A DNA stretch of 59,137 bases from an uncultured Actinomycetes bacterium. GTDB taxonomy: Bacteria; Actinomycetota; Acidimicrobiia; Acidimicrobiales; SZUA-35. The notes under the pieces were generated by a model. The model had not been told where the DNA came from. It ran no database searches and saw nothing but the letters and a program-made list of their open reading frames with translations. The stretch covers positions 1 through 59,137 of the forward strand of contig CADEDH010000005.1 in the NCBI GenBank assembly GCA_902826025.1, in the 5' to 3' direction. The translations under genes were made by a program, and so were the position numbers. Below are positions 1 to 8,248 of the stretch, piece after piece (the first letter of the stretch is position 1; each line of letters begins with the position of its first letter).

Positions 1-484
1 TCCCGGTGACGGCGTACTTGGTGGCGGCGTAGGCGAAGGAGTACTTGGTGGCCCGCAGGCCGGCCCCGGAGGAGATGTTGACGATCGAGCCGCCACCCCG
101 GGCCCGCATCGGCTCGATGGCGGCCCGGATGCCGAGGAAGACGCCCACCTGGTTGACGGCCACCACCCGCTCGTAGTCGGCCAGGGTGTGGCGGGCAATG
201 GTGGCGTTGTGGAGGATGCCGGCATTGTTGACGAGGATGTCGAGCCCGCCGAACTGCTCGGCGGCCAGGTTCATCACGGCCTCCCAGTCCTCCTCCCGGC
301 TCACGTCCTGGCGGAAGAAGACGGCCGAGTCGCCCAGGCTGGCGGCCACGGCCTGGCCGGCGTCGACCAGCACGTCGGACACGATCACCTTGGCCCCCTC
401 GGCGGCGAACAGCCGGACCTCGGCCTCACCCTGGCCCCGGGCCCCGCCGGTCACGATCGCCACCTTGCCGTCGAGCCGTCCCAT
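1..484 (-). CDS. SDR family oxidoreductase (partial, C-terminus outside window)
   Basis: This is the N-terminal 161 residues of a classical short-chain dehydrogenase/reductase, an NAD(P)-dependent alcohol/ketone oxidoreductase. The cofactor motif TGGARGQG lies near residues 11-18, NNAG is present, and a YAATK stretch supplies the catalytic Tyr and Lys. The ATG at 484 follows a strong AGGAGG ribosome site 8-10 bases upstream. The 'ARGQGEAEVRLFAAEGA' style is close to the SDR at 2795-3532, so the two look like paralogues of one catabolic cluster. It is the last visible gene of the minus-strand run, 71 bases after the LLM enzyme. The substrate is unknown. Confidence 0.9.
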   Translation of the reverse strand, partial: MGRLDGKVAIVTGGARGQGEAEVRLFAAEGAKVIVSDVLVDAGQAVAASLGDSAVFFRQDVSREEDWEAVMNLAAEQFGGLDILVNNAGILHNATIARHTLADYERVVAVNQVGVFLGIRAAIEPMRARGGGSIVNISSGAGLRATKYSFAYAATKYAVTG

Positions 485-555
485 GCCCGCTCCTCCTGTG
501 TACTGGCCCCTGTGTCTGTGGGTGCCTTCGCTACCTGTGGCGTCAACCTAGCTGG

Positions 556-1545
556 TCAGCTGATCGCCAGCAGCTCCAGGGTGCGGCGAGCGGTCTCCTC
601 GCTGACCCCGGCTGGCTGGACCCGGAGCTGGAGGCGGGTGATGCCCGCCGCCTCATAGGCGGCCAGTTGCTCCCGGGCCTGTTCCCGGGTGCCGATGACG
701 GCCAGCTCCCCCACCATCGGCGAGCCGAGGCGGATGTCGGCGGCCGTGACAGGGGAACCGTCGGGATGGCGGGCGGCGCCGAGACGGGTGTAGAGCCGGA
801 GCAGGTCGAGGGCCGGCCCGGCGGCCGCCTCCACCTCAGCCTCCCGCTCCACCACCACCGCCAGGCGGTTCGCCACGACCTGGCCCCGGGGCCGGCCGGC
901 CGCCTCACACCGTTGGTGATAGCGCTCCACGGCCGGGACGATCTGCCGGCTGAGCTGGTAGTTGGTGCCGGCGAACCAACCGTCGCCCAGCTCGGCCGCC
1001 CGGCGGAGGGCCCGGCCGGCCATGCCGCCCACGATCACGGGCGGGCCGCCGGAGCTGGTGGGCCGGGGCCGCAGGTCGGGGCCGAGGCCGCCTACCAGGT
1101 CGCCGTCGAAATCCTCACCCGACCAGGCCGCCTTGAGGGCCTGGAGGGTCTGGTCGAGGCGGTCGGCCAGGCGGTCTTGTGACACGCCGAAGCGGGCCCA
1201 GGTGGGCGGGTTGCCGCCGGCGACGCCGAGGACGAGGCGGCCCCCGCACAGCTGATCGAGCACGGCGACGTCGTAGGCCAGACGCAGCGGATCCCAGGCT
1301 GGCAGCAGGATGACGCCGGTGCCGAGGGCCATGCCCGATTCGGCCGCCGCCGCGGCCAGAGCGGCCAGAGCGACGAAGGGCGACGGGAGGTGGAAGTACT
1401 CGCCGTCGGTGGGGTGCTGCTCCCCCGTCGACAGCATCGTGTAGCCGAGCCGGCCGGCGTGGGAGGTCAGGTCGGCCAGGCGGGCGAAGCGCCGCTCAAT
1501 CGGCTCGGCGTCGTGGCCGAGATCGAGGGTGATGCCGAGGTCCAT
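556..1545 (-). CDS. LLM-class flavin-dependent oxidoreductase
   Basis: A 329-residue luciferase-like monooxygenase/F420-type TIM-barrel protein. It has the typical start (MDLGITLDLGHDAEPIERRF), a strand-helix core with LAYDVAVLDQLCGGRLVLG near residues 95-115, and PPVIVGG near residue 170. Family members use FMN or F420 to oxidise or reduce alcohols, aldehydes and unsaturated lipids; the cofactor cannot be decided from the sequence alone. The start is one base beyond the stop of the upstream P450 gene (TGA-G-ATG), so translation is almost certainly coupled. A P450 next to an LLM enzyme is common in actinobacterial terpenoid or steroid catabolic clusters. Confidence 0.88.
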   Translation of the reverse strand: MDLGITLDLGHDAEPIERRFARLADLTSHAGRLGYTMLSTGEQHPTDGEYFHLPSPFVALAALAAAAAESGMALGTGVILLPAWDPLRLAYDVAVLDQLCGGRLVLGVAGGNPPTWARFGVSQDRLADRLDQTLQALKAAWSGEDFDGDLVGGLGPDLRPRPTSSGGPPVIVGGMAGRALRRAAELGDGWFAGTNYQLSRQIVPAVERYHQRCEAAGRPRGQVVANRLAVVVEREAEVEAAAGPALDLLRLYTRLGAARHPDGSPVTAADIRLGSPMVGELAVIGTREQAREQLAAYEAAGITRLQLRVQPAGVSEETARRTLELLAIS

Positions 1546-1546
1546 C

Positions 1547-2761
1547 TCAGTCCTGTTCGGGGTCCGTGGGCGTGAGGATCACCGGCAGCTCGTCGATGGT
1601 GAGGAACGCGCCGAAGGTGGTGGGGGTGAACACGGGCTCCCGGTCGGGATGGCCCAGGCGCAGGTCATAGGCCACCAGTTCCTCCACGAGGACGTGCAGC
1701 TCCACCTCGGCCAGGAAAGCGCCGACGCAGCGGTGGATGCCGGCTCCGTAGGCCAGGTGGCGGCCGGCGTCGCGGTCGCTGGCGTGGCGGTCGAGGTCGT
1801 AGTGGCTGGGGCCGGGGTCGCCGGGCCAGCGCTCGGGGTCCCGATTGGCCGACCCGAACAGCAGCATCACCTTGTCGCCGGCCCGCATCGTGACGCCGTG
1901 GTGCTCCACGTCTCGGGTGAGGGTGCGCACGAAGTTCTGTACCGGCGGGCGGTGGCGGAGGCTCTCGTCGACGGCCCGGGGGATCAGGTGGGGCTCGGCC
2001 CGCAGCCGTGACTGCAGGGCAGGGTCGAGCCCCATCTGGTAGGCCAGGTTGGTGGCGGCGATGAGCGTGGTCTCGTGGCCGGCGATCACCGCCCCCACCA
2101 GGAACGACAGCATCCCGATGGGGGGCAGGTCCTGCTGGACGAGCAGGGTGGCGAAGTCGTCGCGGGGGTGGTCCCGGCGGTCGTCGATCTGGGCCCGCAA
2201 GAGGTCCATGAGGGTCAGTTCGGGTCGGGCGGCGGCCTCGTCGGCCGGACGGTGGATGCGGGCCAGCTCGGCCACCGTGAGGTCCCGCAGTTGGGCTGTG
2301 ATGTCGGGGTCGAAGCCGAGCAGGATGGCCAACGCCTCGATCGGCACGGGGGCGGCCACGTGGGCGATGAAGTCGGCCGGCTCTCCGCCTGCGGTGGCCT
2401 CGGCCAGGGCGGCCAGGCGGGCGGCGGCGTTGGCCCGGATGTCGCCCTCGATGGCCCGGACCCGGGGCCGGCTCAGCAGTTCGGCATAGAGCTTGCGGTA
2501 GACGGTGTGCTCCGGCGGGTCCTGCTCCAGGGCCACCTGGCGGGCCCGGCGGCCGGCCGGGGGCGGGGCCAGCACCCCGTCGGCCGAGGAGTAGGTGCGC
2601 CAGTCTTCGGCGGCGGCCAACACGTCGTCGTGGCGGGACAGGATCCAGAACCCGCCCGACGCCTCCGATCGGGCCACGGGGCAGGCCCGGAGCTCGGCGT
2701 AGCGCTCGTAGCGCTCGGCGTCGCCCAGTGTCTGGTGATGGTCGAAGTGGGGGCAGTCCAC
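1547..2761 (-). CDS. Cytochrome P450
   Basis: A soluble bacterial P450 of 404 residues. The I-helix oxygen-activation motif AGHETT, the K-helix ExxR (ESLR) and the heme loop YGAGIHRCVG with the Cys thiolate ligand are all present and in order. The first residue of the heme loop is Tyr rather than the usual Phe. It would hydroxylate a hydrophobic substrate using an outside ferredoxin and reductase; none is encoded nearby. I chose GTG 2761 because a TAGCGT -10-like box lies 7 bases upstream and there is no ribosome site, which suggests a leaderless internal promoter. A TTG at 2764 is the alternative. Confidence 0.92.
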   Translation of the reverse strand: MDCPHFDHHQTLGDAERYERYAELRACPVARSEASGGFWILSRHDDVLAAAEDWRTYSSADGVLAPPPAGRRARQVALEQDPPEHTVYRKLYAELLSRPRVRAIEGDIRANAAARLAALAEATAGGEPADFIAHVAAPVPIEALAILLGFDPDITAQLRDLTVAELARIHRPADEAAARPELTLMDLLRAQIDDRRDHPRDDFATLLVQQDLPPIGMLSFLVGAVIAGHETTLIAATNLAYQMGLDPALQSRLRAEPHLIPRAVDESLRHRPPVQNFVRTLTRDVEHHGVTMRAGDKVMLLFGSANRDPERWPGDPGPSHYDLDRHASDRDAGRHLAYGAGIHRCVGAFLAEVELHVLVEELVAYDLRLGHPDREPVFTPTTFGAFLTIDELPVILTPTDPEQD

Positions 2762-2794
2762 CAACGGGACGCTACTGCCCTGTAGCTCGGCGCA

Positions 2795-3532
2795 TCAGAT
2801 CGACATGCCCCCGTCGACCGCCAACTCGGCCCCGGTGGTGAAGCTGGAGGCGGGGGAGGCCAGCCACAGAATGGCCTGGGCGATCTCGTCGGGCTGGCCC
2901 ATGCGGCGCATGGGGGTGGTCTTGACCAGCACGTCGTTCATGCCCTCGGGATTGCCGTCGTTCATCGGGGTGTCGATCACGCCGGGGAACACGCAGTTGA
3001 CCCGGATGTTGAACCGGGCCAGCTCGAGGGCGGCCGACTGGCTCATGCCCCGCACGGCCCACTTGGTGGCGGTGTAGGCGAACAGGCTGTTGGTGCCCTG
3101 GAGGCCGGCCACCGACGAGATGTTGATGATCGACCCGCCGCCGGCGGCCCGCATGGGGGCCACCACCGCCCTCATACCGAGGAACACGCCGAGCTGGTTG
3201 ACCCGGTAGATCCGGTCGAAGGTCTCCTGATCGGTGTCGATCAGCTTGAGCGGGGCGACGATGGCGGCGTTGTTGACCAGGATGTCCACCCGGCCGAAGG
3301 CGTCGGTGGCGGCGGTGACGACCTCGTCCCAGCCTTCGGCCGAGGAGACGTCGTGGGCCACGAAGCGGGCGGCGTCGCCGATGCTGGCCGCCGCCGCCTG
3401 ACCCTGCTCGACCAGGATGTCGGTCAGCACCACCTTGGCCCCGTGGGCGGCCAGCAGCCGGGCCTCGGCCTCGCCCTGGCCCCGGGCGGCGCCGGTGACG
3501 ATGGCGACCCTGCCTTCCAGTGCATTCGACAT
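2795..3532 (-). CDS. SDR family oxidoreductase (3-oxoacyl/hydroxysteroid type)
   Basis: A complete classical SDR of 245 residues. The cofactor motif TGAARGQG lies at residues 13-20, NNAA at about 87, the catalytic Ser in INISSVAG, YTATKWA as the Tyr-Lys pair, and the C-terminus ends in the usual ELAVDGGMSI. ATG 3532 has AAGGAG eight bases upstream. The frame stays open far upstream, but that part is the antisense of the next gene. Family members oxidise secondary alcohols or reduce ketones of acyl-CoA or sterol intermediates. The context between a P450 and an MDR reductase supports a role in side-chain or ring breakdown. Confidence 0.92.
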   Translation of the reverse strand: MSNALEGRVAIVTGAARGQGEAEARLLAAHGAKVVLTDILVEQGQAAAASIGDAARFVAHDVSSAEGWDEVVTAATDAFGRVDILVNNAAIVAPLKLIDTDQETFDRIYRVNQLGVFLGMRAVVAPMRAAGGGSIINISSVAGLQGTNSLFAYTATKWAVRGMSQSAALELARFNIRVNCVFPGVIDTPMNDGNPEGMNDVLVKTTPMRRMGQPDEIAQAILWLASPASSFTTGAELAVDGGMSI

Positions 3533-3570
3533 CAGGCGTTCTCCTTGTGCGTGTGCTCGGTGGTGAGCGA

Positions 3571-4596
3571 TCAGGGGACCATGGCCAGGCGGCCGGTGAC
3601 GGAGCGGGCTTCGAGCTCGGCCAGGGCGGCCGGCACGTCGCTCAAAGGCAGGGTGCGGACGTCGGTGCGGATGCGGCCCGTCCGATGCAGGTCGAGCAGG
3701 TCGGCGTGGGCCTCCTCGACGACGGGGCGGCGGCGCACGGCGTACTCGGCCCAGGCCATGCCCAGCACCCCGTAGTTCTTCACCAGCACGTGGTTGCCGG
3801 GGTAGGCGGGGATCGTGCCGGAGGCGAACCCGATGACCACCAAGCGGCCCTCGAAGCCCATGAGGCGACGGGTCACGTCGCCCAGCGGGCCACCCACCGG
3901 GTCGAACGCCACCTCGACGCCCTGGCCGCTGGTGGCCGCCATCGTGGCCTCGTAGAGGGCGGCGGCCGGCTCGGGGCCGGTGGAGTCGACCACCACCTCG
4001 GCGCCGAGGGCGGTGCAGTGGGCCAGCTTCTCGGCGCCGCCGGCGGTGGCGATCACCCGGGCCCCCCGGGCCACCGCCAGCTGTACGGCGGCGGCACCGA
4101 CCCCGCTGGAGGCGCCGAGCACGAGCACCCACTGGCCGGCCTGGAGCTGGCCCCGGTGGAACAGCCCGACGTGGGCCGTCTGGAACGTGGAGTAGAGGAC
4201 GGTGGCGTCGGCGGCGTCGAGGTCGGCCGGGATCGGGAGGAGCGTGGGGCCCTTGAGCAGGGCGTGGGTGCCGTAGCCGCCGTGGCGGAGGTCGGCCAGG
4301 CCGGCCACCCTGGTGCCGGGGGCGACGTCGACGCCGGGCCCCGCCGCCACCACGATCCCGCAGCTCTCGGTGCCGGGGGTGAGGGGCACGCCGGGACGGT
4401 CCTGGTAGATGCCCTGGCACACGAGGATGTCGGCGAAATTGACGTTGGTCGCCTCCACCCGCACCAGCACCCGCTCGGGGCCGGGCTCGGGGGTGGGGAT
4501 CTCCTCCAGGCGGAGCGAGTCCCGCGGGTGGCCGAGCTCGTTGACCCGCCAGGCCGTGATCGTGGTCGGGAGGGTGGTCACGGGGGTGCCGCTCAT
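3571..4596 (-). CDS. Zinc-independent MDR / quinone-oxidoreductase-like reductase
   Basis: A 341-residue medium-chain dehydrogenase/reductase of the NADPH:quinone oxidoreductase branch. An N-terminal GroES-like domain is followed by a Rossmann domain with VLVLGASSGVGAAAVQLA near residues 140-157. The structural and catalytic zinc cysteines of alcohol dehydrogenases are absent, which fits an enoyl or quinone reductase. The ATG at 4596 overlaps the stop codon of the preceding CoA transferase gene as ATGA, so the two proteins are translationally coupled. A longer frame starting at 4632 would run into the upstream gene and is less likely. Likely role: reduction of an alpha,beta-unsaturated intermediate of the same pathway. 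Confidence 0.9.
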   Translation of the reverse strand: MSGTPVTTLPTTITAWRVNELGHPRDSLRLEEIPTPEPGPERVLVRVEATNVNFADILVCQGIYQDRPGVPLTPGTESCGIVVAAGPGVDVAPGTRVAGLADLRHGGYGTHALLKGPTLLPIPADLDAADATVLYSTFQTAHVGLFHRGQLQAGQWVLVLGASSGVGAAAVQLAVARGARVIATAGGAEKLAHCTALGAEVVVDSTGPEPAAALYEATMAATSGQGVEVAFDPVGGPLGDVTRRLMGFEGRLVVIGFASGTIPAYPGNHVLVKNYGVLGMAWAEYAVRRRPVVEEAHADLLDLHRTGRIRTDVRTLPLSDVPAALAELEARSVTGRLAMVP

Positions 4597-5717
4597 TGGA
4601 ACCGGGTGATCTCGGCGTCGGTGAGGCCCCACTCCCGTAGGGCGTCGGCTCCGCCTTCGCCCGGGTACGGGCTGCGGCGGGCGACCTCGGACGGGGTGCG
4701 GCTGAACCGGGGGGCGGGGGCCGGCTGGGTGGTGCCGTCGACGTCGACGAACGAGCCCCTGGCCTGGAGGTGGGGGTGACCGGGGGCCTCGGTGAGGTCG
4801 AGCACGGGCTGGACGCAGTCGTCGTCGTCACCGAACAGGGCCACCCACCCGTCGCGGGTGCGGGTGGCGATCAGGTCGGCCATCCAGGCCCGGTAGGCGG
4901 GCCAGTTGGCCGTGTCGTTGGGGTCGCCCAACTCGGCCGGTGGGGTGGCGTCGGCCTTGGCCAGGAACTGGCGGAGGAACTTGGCCTGGATGATGGCCAG
5001 GGAGACGAAGCGGTCGTCGGCGCAGCGGTAGACGGCGTAGCGCCAGTCGCCCCCGTCGATCAGGTTGCTCTGGCGTTCGTGTTTCCAGGTGCCGCCCTGG
5101 AGGTTGCCGTAGACGTAGGCCATGAGGGAGAGGGCGCCGTCGACGATGGCGGCGTCGACCACCTGGCCCTTCCCCGAGCGCGAGGCCTCCCACAGGGCCG
5201 ACACCATGCCCAGGGCGAGGTACATGCCGCCCCCGCCGAAATCGCCGGCCAGGATGAGCGGGGGTACCGGGGGGCGGTCGGCTTCGCCGATGGCCCACAG
5301 GGCGCCGGTGAGGGAGATGAAGTTGAGGTCGAACCCGGCCCGGGTGGTGAGGGGGCCGCTCTGGCCGTAGCCGGTCATGCGGCCGTAGACGAGCTTGGGG
5401 TTCACGGCCAGGCAGTCGTCGGGGCCGAGGCCGAGGCGCTCGGCCACACCGGGGCGGAAGCCCTCGATCACGCCGTCGGCCCGGCTGATCAGGTCGAGCA
5501 CGGCGTCGCGGCCCTCGGGTGTCTTGAGGTCGGCCCGCACCGAGCGGCGGTTGCGGTAGAGGAACCGGTAGGGGTGGTCGGGGTAGCCGAGGTCGGGTTC
5601 CTCGGTGCGGTCGACGAGGATGACGTCGGCCCCCATGTCGGACAGCAGCATCCCGGCGAACGGACCTGGTCCGATGCAGAACAGCTCGACGATCTTCACG
5701 CCTGCGAGTGGTCCCAT
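4593..5717 (-). CDS. CaiB/BaiF family (class III) CoA transferase or acyl-CoA racemase
   Basis: A 374-residue class III CoA-transferase family protein starting MGPLAGVKIVELFCIGPGPF. The catalytic Asp candidate sits in LAGDFGGGGMYLALGM (about residue 160), a motif shared with alpha-methylacyl-CoA racemase, and ENRRSVRADLKTPEG-like residues (RNRRSVRADLKTPEGRD) lie near 60-75. The racemase reading would invert the C2 methyl of a branched acyl-CoA so that beta-oxidation can proceed; a CoA transferase reading is equally possible. GGGAG-type ribosome site (GGGAG, 6 bases before ATG). It shares ATGA with the downstream MDR gene and follows the SDR gene by 12 bases. Confidence 0.9.
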   Translation of the reverse strand: MGPLAGVKIVELFCIGPGPFAGMLLSDMGADVILVDRTEEPDLGYPDHPYRFLYRNRRSVRADLKTPEGRDAVLDLISRADGVIEGFRPGVAERLGLGPDDCLAVNPKLVYGRMTGYGQSGPLTTRAGFDLNFISLTGALWAIGEADRPPVPPLILAGDFGGGGMYLALGMVSALWEASRSGKGQVVDAAIVDGALSLMAYVYGNLQGGTWKHERQSNLIDGGDWRYAVYRCADDRFVSLAIIQAKFLRQFLAKADATPPAELGDPNDTANWPAYRAWMADLIATRTRDGWVALFGDDDDCVQPVLDLTEAPGHPHLQARGSFVDVDGTTQPAPAPRFSRTPSEVARRSPYPGEGGADALREWGLTDAEITRFQ

Positions 5718-5729
5718 AGGGGCTCCCTT

Positions 5730-6608
5730 CTAGCGGTCCATGCCGAACAGCGCCAGCACGTCCGGGTGGCCGGTGCCGGCGGTGACCCCGCCGTCGACCA
5801 GCAGGTTGGCCCCGTTGACGAAGCTGGCCTCCTCGGCGGCGAGAAAGGCGACGGCGGCCGCGATCTCGGCTGGTTGGCCGTAGCGGCGAACCGGGATGGC
5901 CTGCTCGAAGGCGGCCCGGGCCACCGGATTGCCGGTGGTCATGGCGGTGAGGGGGGTCTCGACGGCGCCCGGGGACACGGCGTTGACCCGGATGCCCTCC
6001 GGCCCGAACTCGAGGGCCAGGGCCCGGGTGAAGTTGACGAGGCCGGCCTTGGCCGCGTTGTAGGCGGCGAAGCCACGGTCGGCGCCCACCGAGTCGAGCG
6101 AGGCGACGTTGACGATGGCGGCGGTTCTCGGATGGGGGCTGCCCGGGGCGGCGTCGGGGTGGGCGGCCAGCGTGGCCAGGAGATGGGGGATGGCGAGCTG
6201 GCAGCTGTCGAAGGCGGAGTCGAGGTTGAGGGCGATCGTGCGCCGCCAGTGCTCGGGTTTGAGCTTGAGCAGGGGGCCGACGACCACGTTGCCGGCGTTG
6301 TTGACCAGGACGTCGAGGCGGCCGTGGTGGTCGACGGCGGTGGCGTGGAGGGCTTCGAACTCGTCCCGTTGGGTGACGTCGGCGGTCACGAACTCGGCGG
6401 GGTTGGGGGCGGCGGGGTCGAGCGTGGCCAGCGCCTCGGCGCCGACGTCGGGGCGGCGGCCGCAGAACACGACCGCGGCGCCCTCGGCGTGGAGGCGCTG
6501 GACGATGGCCAGGCCGATGCCGGTGGTGCCGCCGGTGACCACGGCCACCCGACCGTCGAAGCGGCGGGCGCCGGCGCTCAGCGCCCGGTTTCGGTCGGGG
6601 TCGCTCAC
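5730..6608 (-). CDS. SDR family oxidoreductase
   Basis: A 292-residue SDR with TGGTTGIG as cofactor motif, NNAGN, the Ser in VNVASLDSVGA, the YNAAK catalytic pair and a C-terminal NGANLLVDGGVTAG. It is longer than the usual 250 because of an N-terminal extension and a loop with a Pro/His-rich insert (HPDAAPGSPHPR). GTG 6608 overlaps the stop of the Rieske gene as GTGA, so I take it as the start. Its role is probably oxidation of the alcohol or diol made by the upstream Rieske oxygenase. Confidence 0.9.
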   Translation of the reverse strand: MSDPDRNRALSAGARRFDGRVAVVTGGTTGIGLAIVQRLHAEGAAVVFCGRRPDVGAEALATLDPAAPNPAEFVTADVTQRDEFEALHATAVDHHGRLDVLVNNAGNVVVGPLLKLKPEHWRRTIALNLDSAFDSCQLAIPHLLATLAAHPDAAPGSPHPRTAAIVNVASLDSVGADRGFAAYNAAKAGLVNFTRALALEFGPEGIRVNAVSPGAVETPLTAMTTGNPVARAAFEQAIPVRRYGQPAEIAAAVAFLAAEEASFVNGANLLVDGGVTAGTGHPDVLALFGMDR

Positions 6609-7756
6609 TGGTCTGCGGTGGCCAGCGCCTCGTTGAGGGCGGTGTGGAAGTGGATGAGCGGCGGCTCGATGCGGCCGTAGACGACCTCGGGAATGGCGCC
6701 CGAGGCCATGGCGGCGTGGATGCGCTCCATGGTGGGGAAGTCTTCCGTCCCGGTCACCTGGAGCAACAGGTCGAGGTTCTTGGTCCAGTAGCGCTGGGCC
6801 TTCTCGTTGGCCGGGGGTTCGGGAGCGAACAGGGAGGTGTGGGTACGGACCTTGTCGACGGCGAGGGGCTCCAGGCGCCAGACCTCGATGTGGTCGAGCT
6901 GGTGGACCACGAGGGCGTTGGGGACGAGGAAGTATTGGATGGTGCCGAAGGGGATGAGCGACCACTCGTCTTGCGGCTTGGTGGTCTCGTCGAGCACATC
7001 GGCCCGGAGGCCGACCGAGAGGAAGTTCCGGCCGAAGCCCTCGTAGATCACACAGTCGGAGTTGAACGTGCCGGCGAGCGTGTTCTTGTGGAGCCAGCGG
7101 ATGTGGTAGCTCTCGGTGAACGTGTCGAGGATGAGCTTCCAGTTCATGTCCCACGTGTTGGTGCGGGTCTCGATGTGGGTGTAACCGTCGAGGCCGAACG
7201 AGCCCAGGTCGTCCTGGGCGCCGCCCAGGGTCTCGTCGACGTCGATGGGGTCGGACGAGCCGCCCCGCACGAAGATCAGGCCGTACTTCTCGGCCACGGC
7301 GACGGGGTGGAGATCGCAGGGAAGGGTGAAGTCGTCGAAGGCGCCGGAGGAGAGGGGGCGGGCCCGGAGGGTGCCGTCGGGGTCGTAGGTCCAGCCGTGG
7401 TAGTTGCACACGATGCTGCGGCCGGTGTTGCCGGCGCGCTCGGTCACGAGGGGGGCGGCCCGGTGGCGGCAGGCGTTGACCATGGCTCGAAGGGAGCCGT
7501 CGGGTTGGCGGACGGCGAAGACGGGGACTCCGTCGAGGGTGGTACTGAGGTAGTCGCCCGGGTTCGCCATCTCGCAACTGAGGCCGAGCAGGGTGGGGCC
7601 GTTGCGGAACAGGACCTTCAGCTCGCGGGCGAAGCGGCCGGGGTCGGTGTAGGCCGAAGTCGGGTTGACCATCGAGTGGGGGGCGTGCATGCCCTGGAAG
7701 TGGGGGCCGGAGCGGGCGAGGCGCTGGAGCAGCTCGACCTGGCGTTCATGGCGCAT
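6605..7756 (-). CDS. Rieske 2Fe-2S aromatic-ring-hydroxylating oxygenase, alpha subunit
   Basis: A 383-residue oxygenase alpha subunit. The N-terminal Rieske domain has CRHR then CNYHGWTYDPDG (C-x-H ... C-x2-H), which binds the 2Fe-2S cluster. The catalytic domain has ESYHIRWLH (H-x4-H) for the mononuclear iron. It resembles KshA- and Vanillate-type oxygenases, which hydroxylate a substrate using electrons from a separate reductase; none is seen here and no beta subunit follows. ATG 7756 has GGGAGA seven to eight bases upstream. It is the first gene of the minus-strand cluster and lies behind the palindrome at 7798-7813, so it probably defines the inducible operon. Confidence 0.92.
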   Translation of the reverse strand: MRHERQVELLQRLARSGPHFQGMHAPHSMVNPTSAYTDPGRFARELKVLFRNGPTLLGLSCEMANPGDYLSTTLDGVPVFAVRQPDGSLRAMVNACRHRAAPLVTERAGNTGRSIVCNYHGWTYDPDGTLRARPLSSGAFDDFTLPCDLHPVAVAEKYGLIFVRGGSSDPIDVDETLGGAQDDLGSFGLDGYTHIETRTNTWDMNWKLILDTFTESYHIRWLHKNTLAGTFNSDCVIYEGFGRNFLSVGLRADVLDETTKPQDEWSLIPFGTIQYFLVPNALVVHQLDHIEVWRLEPLAVDKVRTHTSLFAPEPPANEKAQRYWTKNLDLLLQVTGTEDFPTMERIHAAMASGAIPEVVYGRIEPPLIHFHTALNEALATADQ

Positions 7757-7797
7757 GGATGGATCTCCCGGTACCTGTCGTGGTCCCTCTGTCCGAA

Positions 7798-7813
7798 TCT
7801 AACTCGAGTTAGA
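7798..7813. promoter_or_regulatory. Perfect 16-bp palindromic operator (TCTAACTCGAGTTAGA)
   Basis: TCTAACTCGAGTTAGA reads identically on both strands, in the 187-base gap between the Rieske gene (minus) and the PRC-barrel gene (plus). On the minus strand its right half runs into TAGATT, a fair -10 box, so a bound protein would block the Rieske promoter. AT-rich palindromes of this size are typical TetR-family sites. No TetR gene lies in the window. Confidence 0.65.
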
Positions 7814-7943
7814 CCAGTCACGGTAGACGACGTGCCAGGGGGTGGCGAGCCGTGGTGTGACATCCGCCCGGTTCAGCCCAGTGAGGTTCGGGCAGTGTTA
7901 CGAACGTGCGCGGGTGCGCCATGACGTAACTAGGAGGTTGGTC

Positions 7944-8246
7944 ATGACCACCACACCCAAGTTCAGTGGTTCGACCCTGGTCGACGAGAACGGTACCGAG
8001 GTCGGCGAGGTGAAGGATGTCATCTACGACAGCTCGGAGACGGAGCCCGAGTGGCTGGTTGTAAAGGCCGGGCGGCTGCGAGGGGAGCATCTGGTGCCCG
8101 CCGACGGGGCCTGGCAGAAGGACGGGGGCCAAGTCGTGGTTCCGTTCCCGGCGGACGTGATCAAGGCCGCACCCAAGGCCGGCAAGGATCACGTGCTCAC
8201 CAAGGAACAGCAGGCACAACTGACCGAGCACTACCGGCTCAGCTGA
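7944..8246 (+). CDS. Small PRC-barrel domain protein
   Basis: A 100-residue protein, acidic and soluble, made of a single PRC-barrel-like domain. It runs GSTLVDENGTEVGEVKDV near residues 7-25, EPEWLVVKAGRL near 33-45, and ends in a short helical tail (TKEQQAQLTEHYRLS). PRC barrels occur in photosynthetic reaction centres, RimM and stress proteins, and free-standing copies in Actinobacteria are mostly of unknown role. ATG 7944 has AGGAGG six bases upstream, the strongest ribosome site in this part of the window. It is monocistronic and divergent from the Rieske operon. Confidence 0.85.
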   Translation: MTTTPKFSGSTLVDENGTEVGEVKDVIYDSSETEPEWLVVKAGRLRGEHLVPADGAWQKDGGQVVVPFPADVIKAAPKAGKDHVLTKEQQAQLTEHYRLS

Positions 8247-8248
8247 TC

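Noticed and set aside
2795..4831. The SDR frame extended to 4831 as a 678-residue protein
   Set aside because: Everything above residue 245 of the SDR is an Arg/Pro-rich antisense-type sequence that overlaps the MDR gene; ATG 3532 has a good ribosome site.
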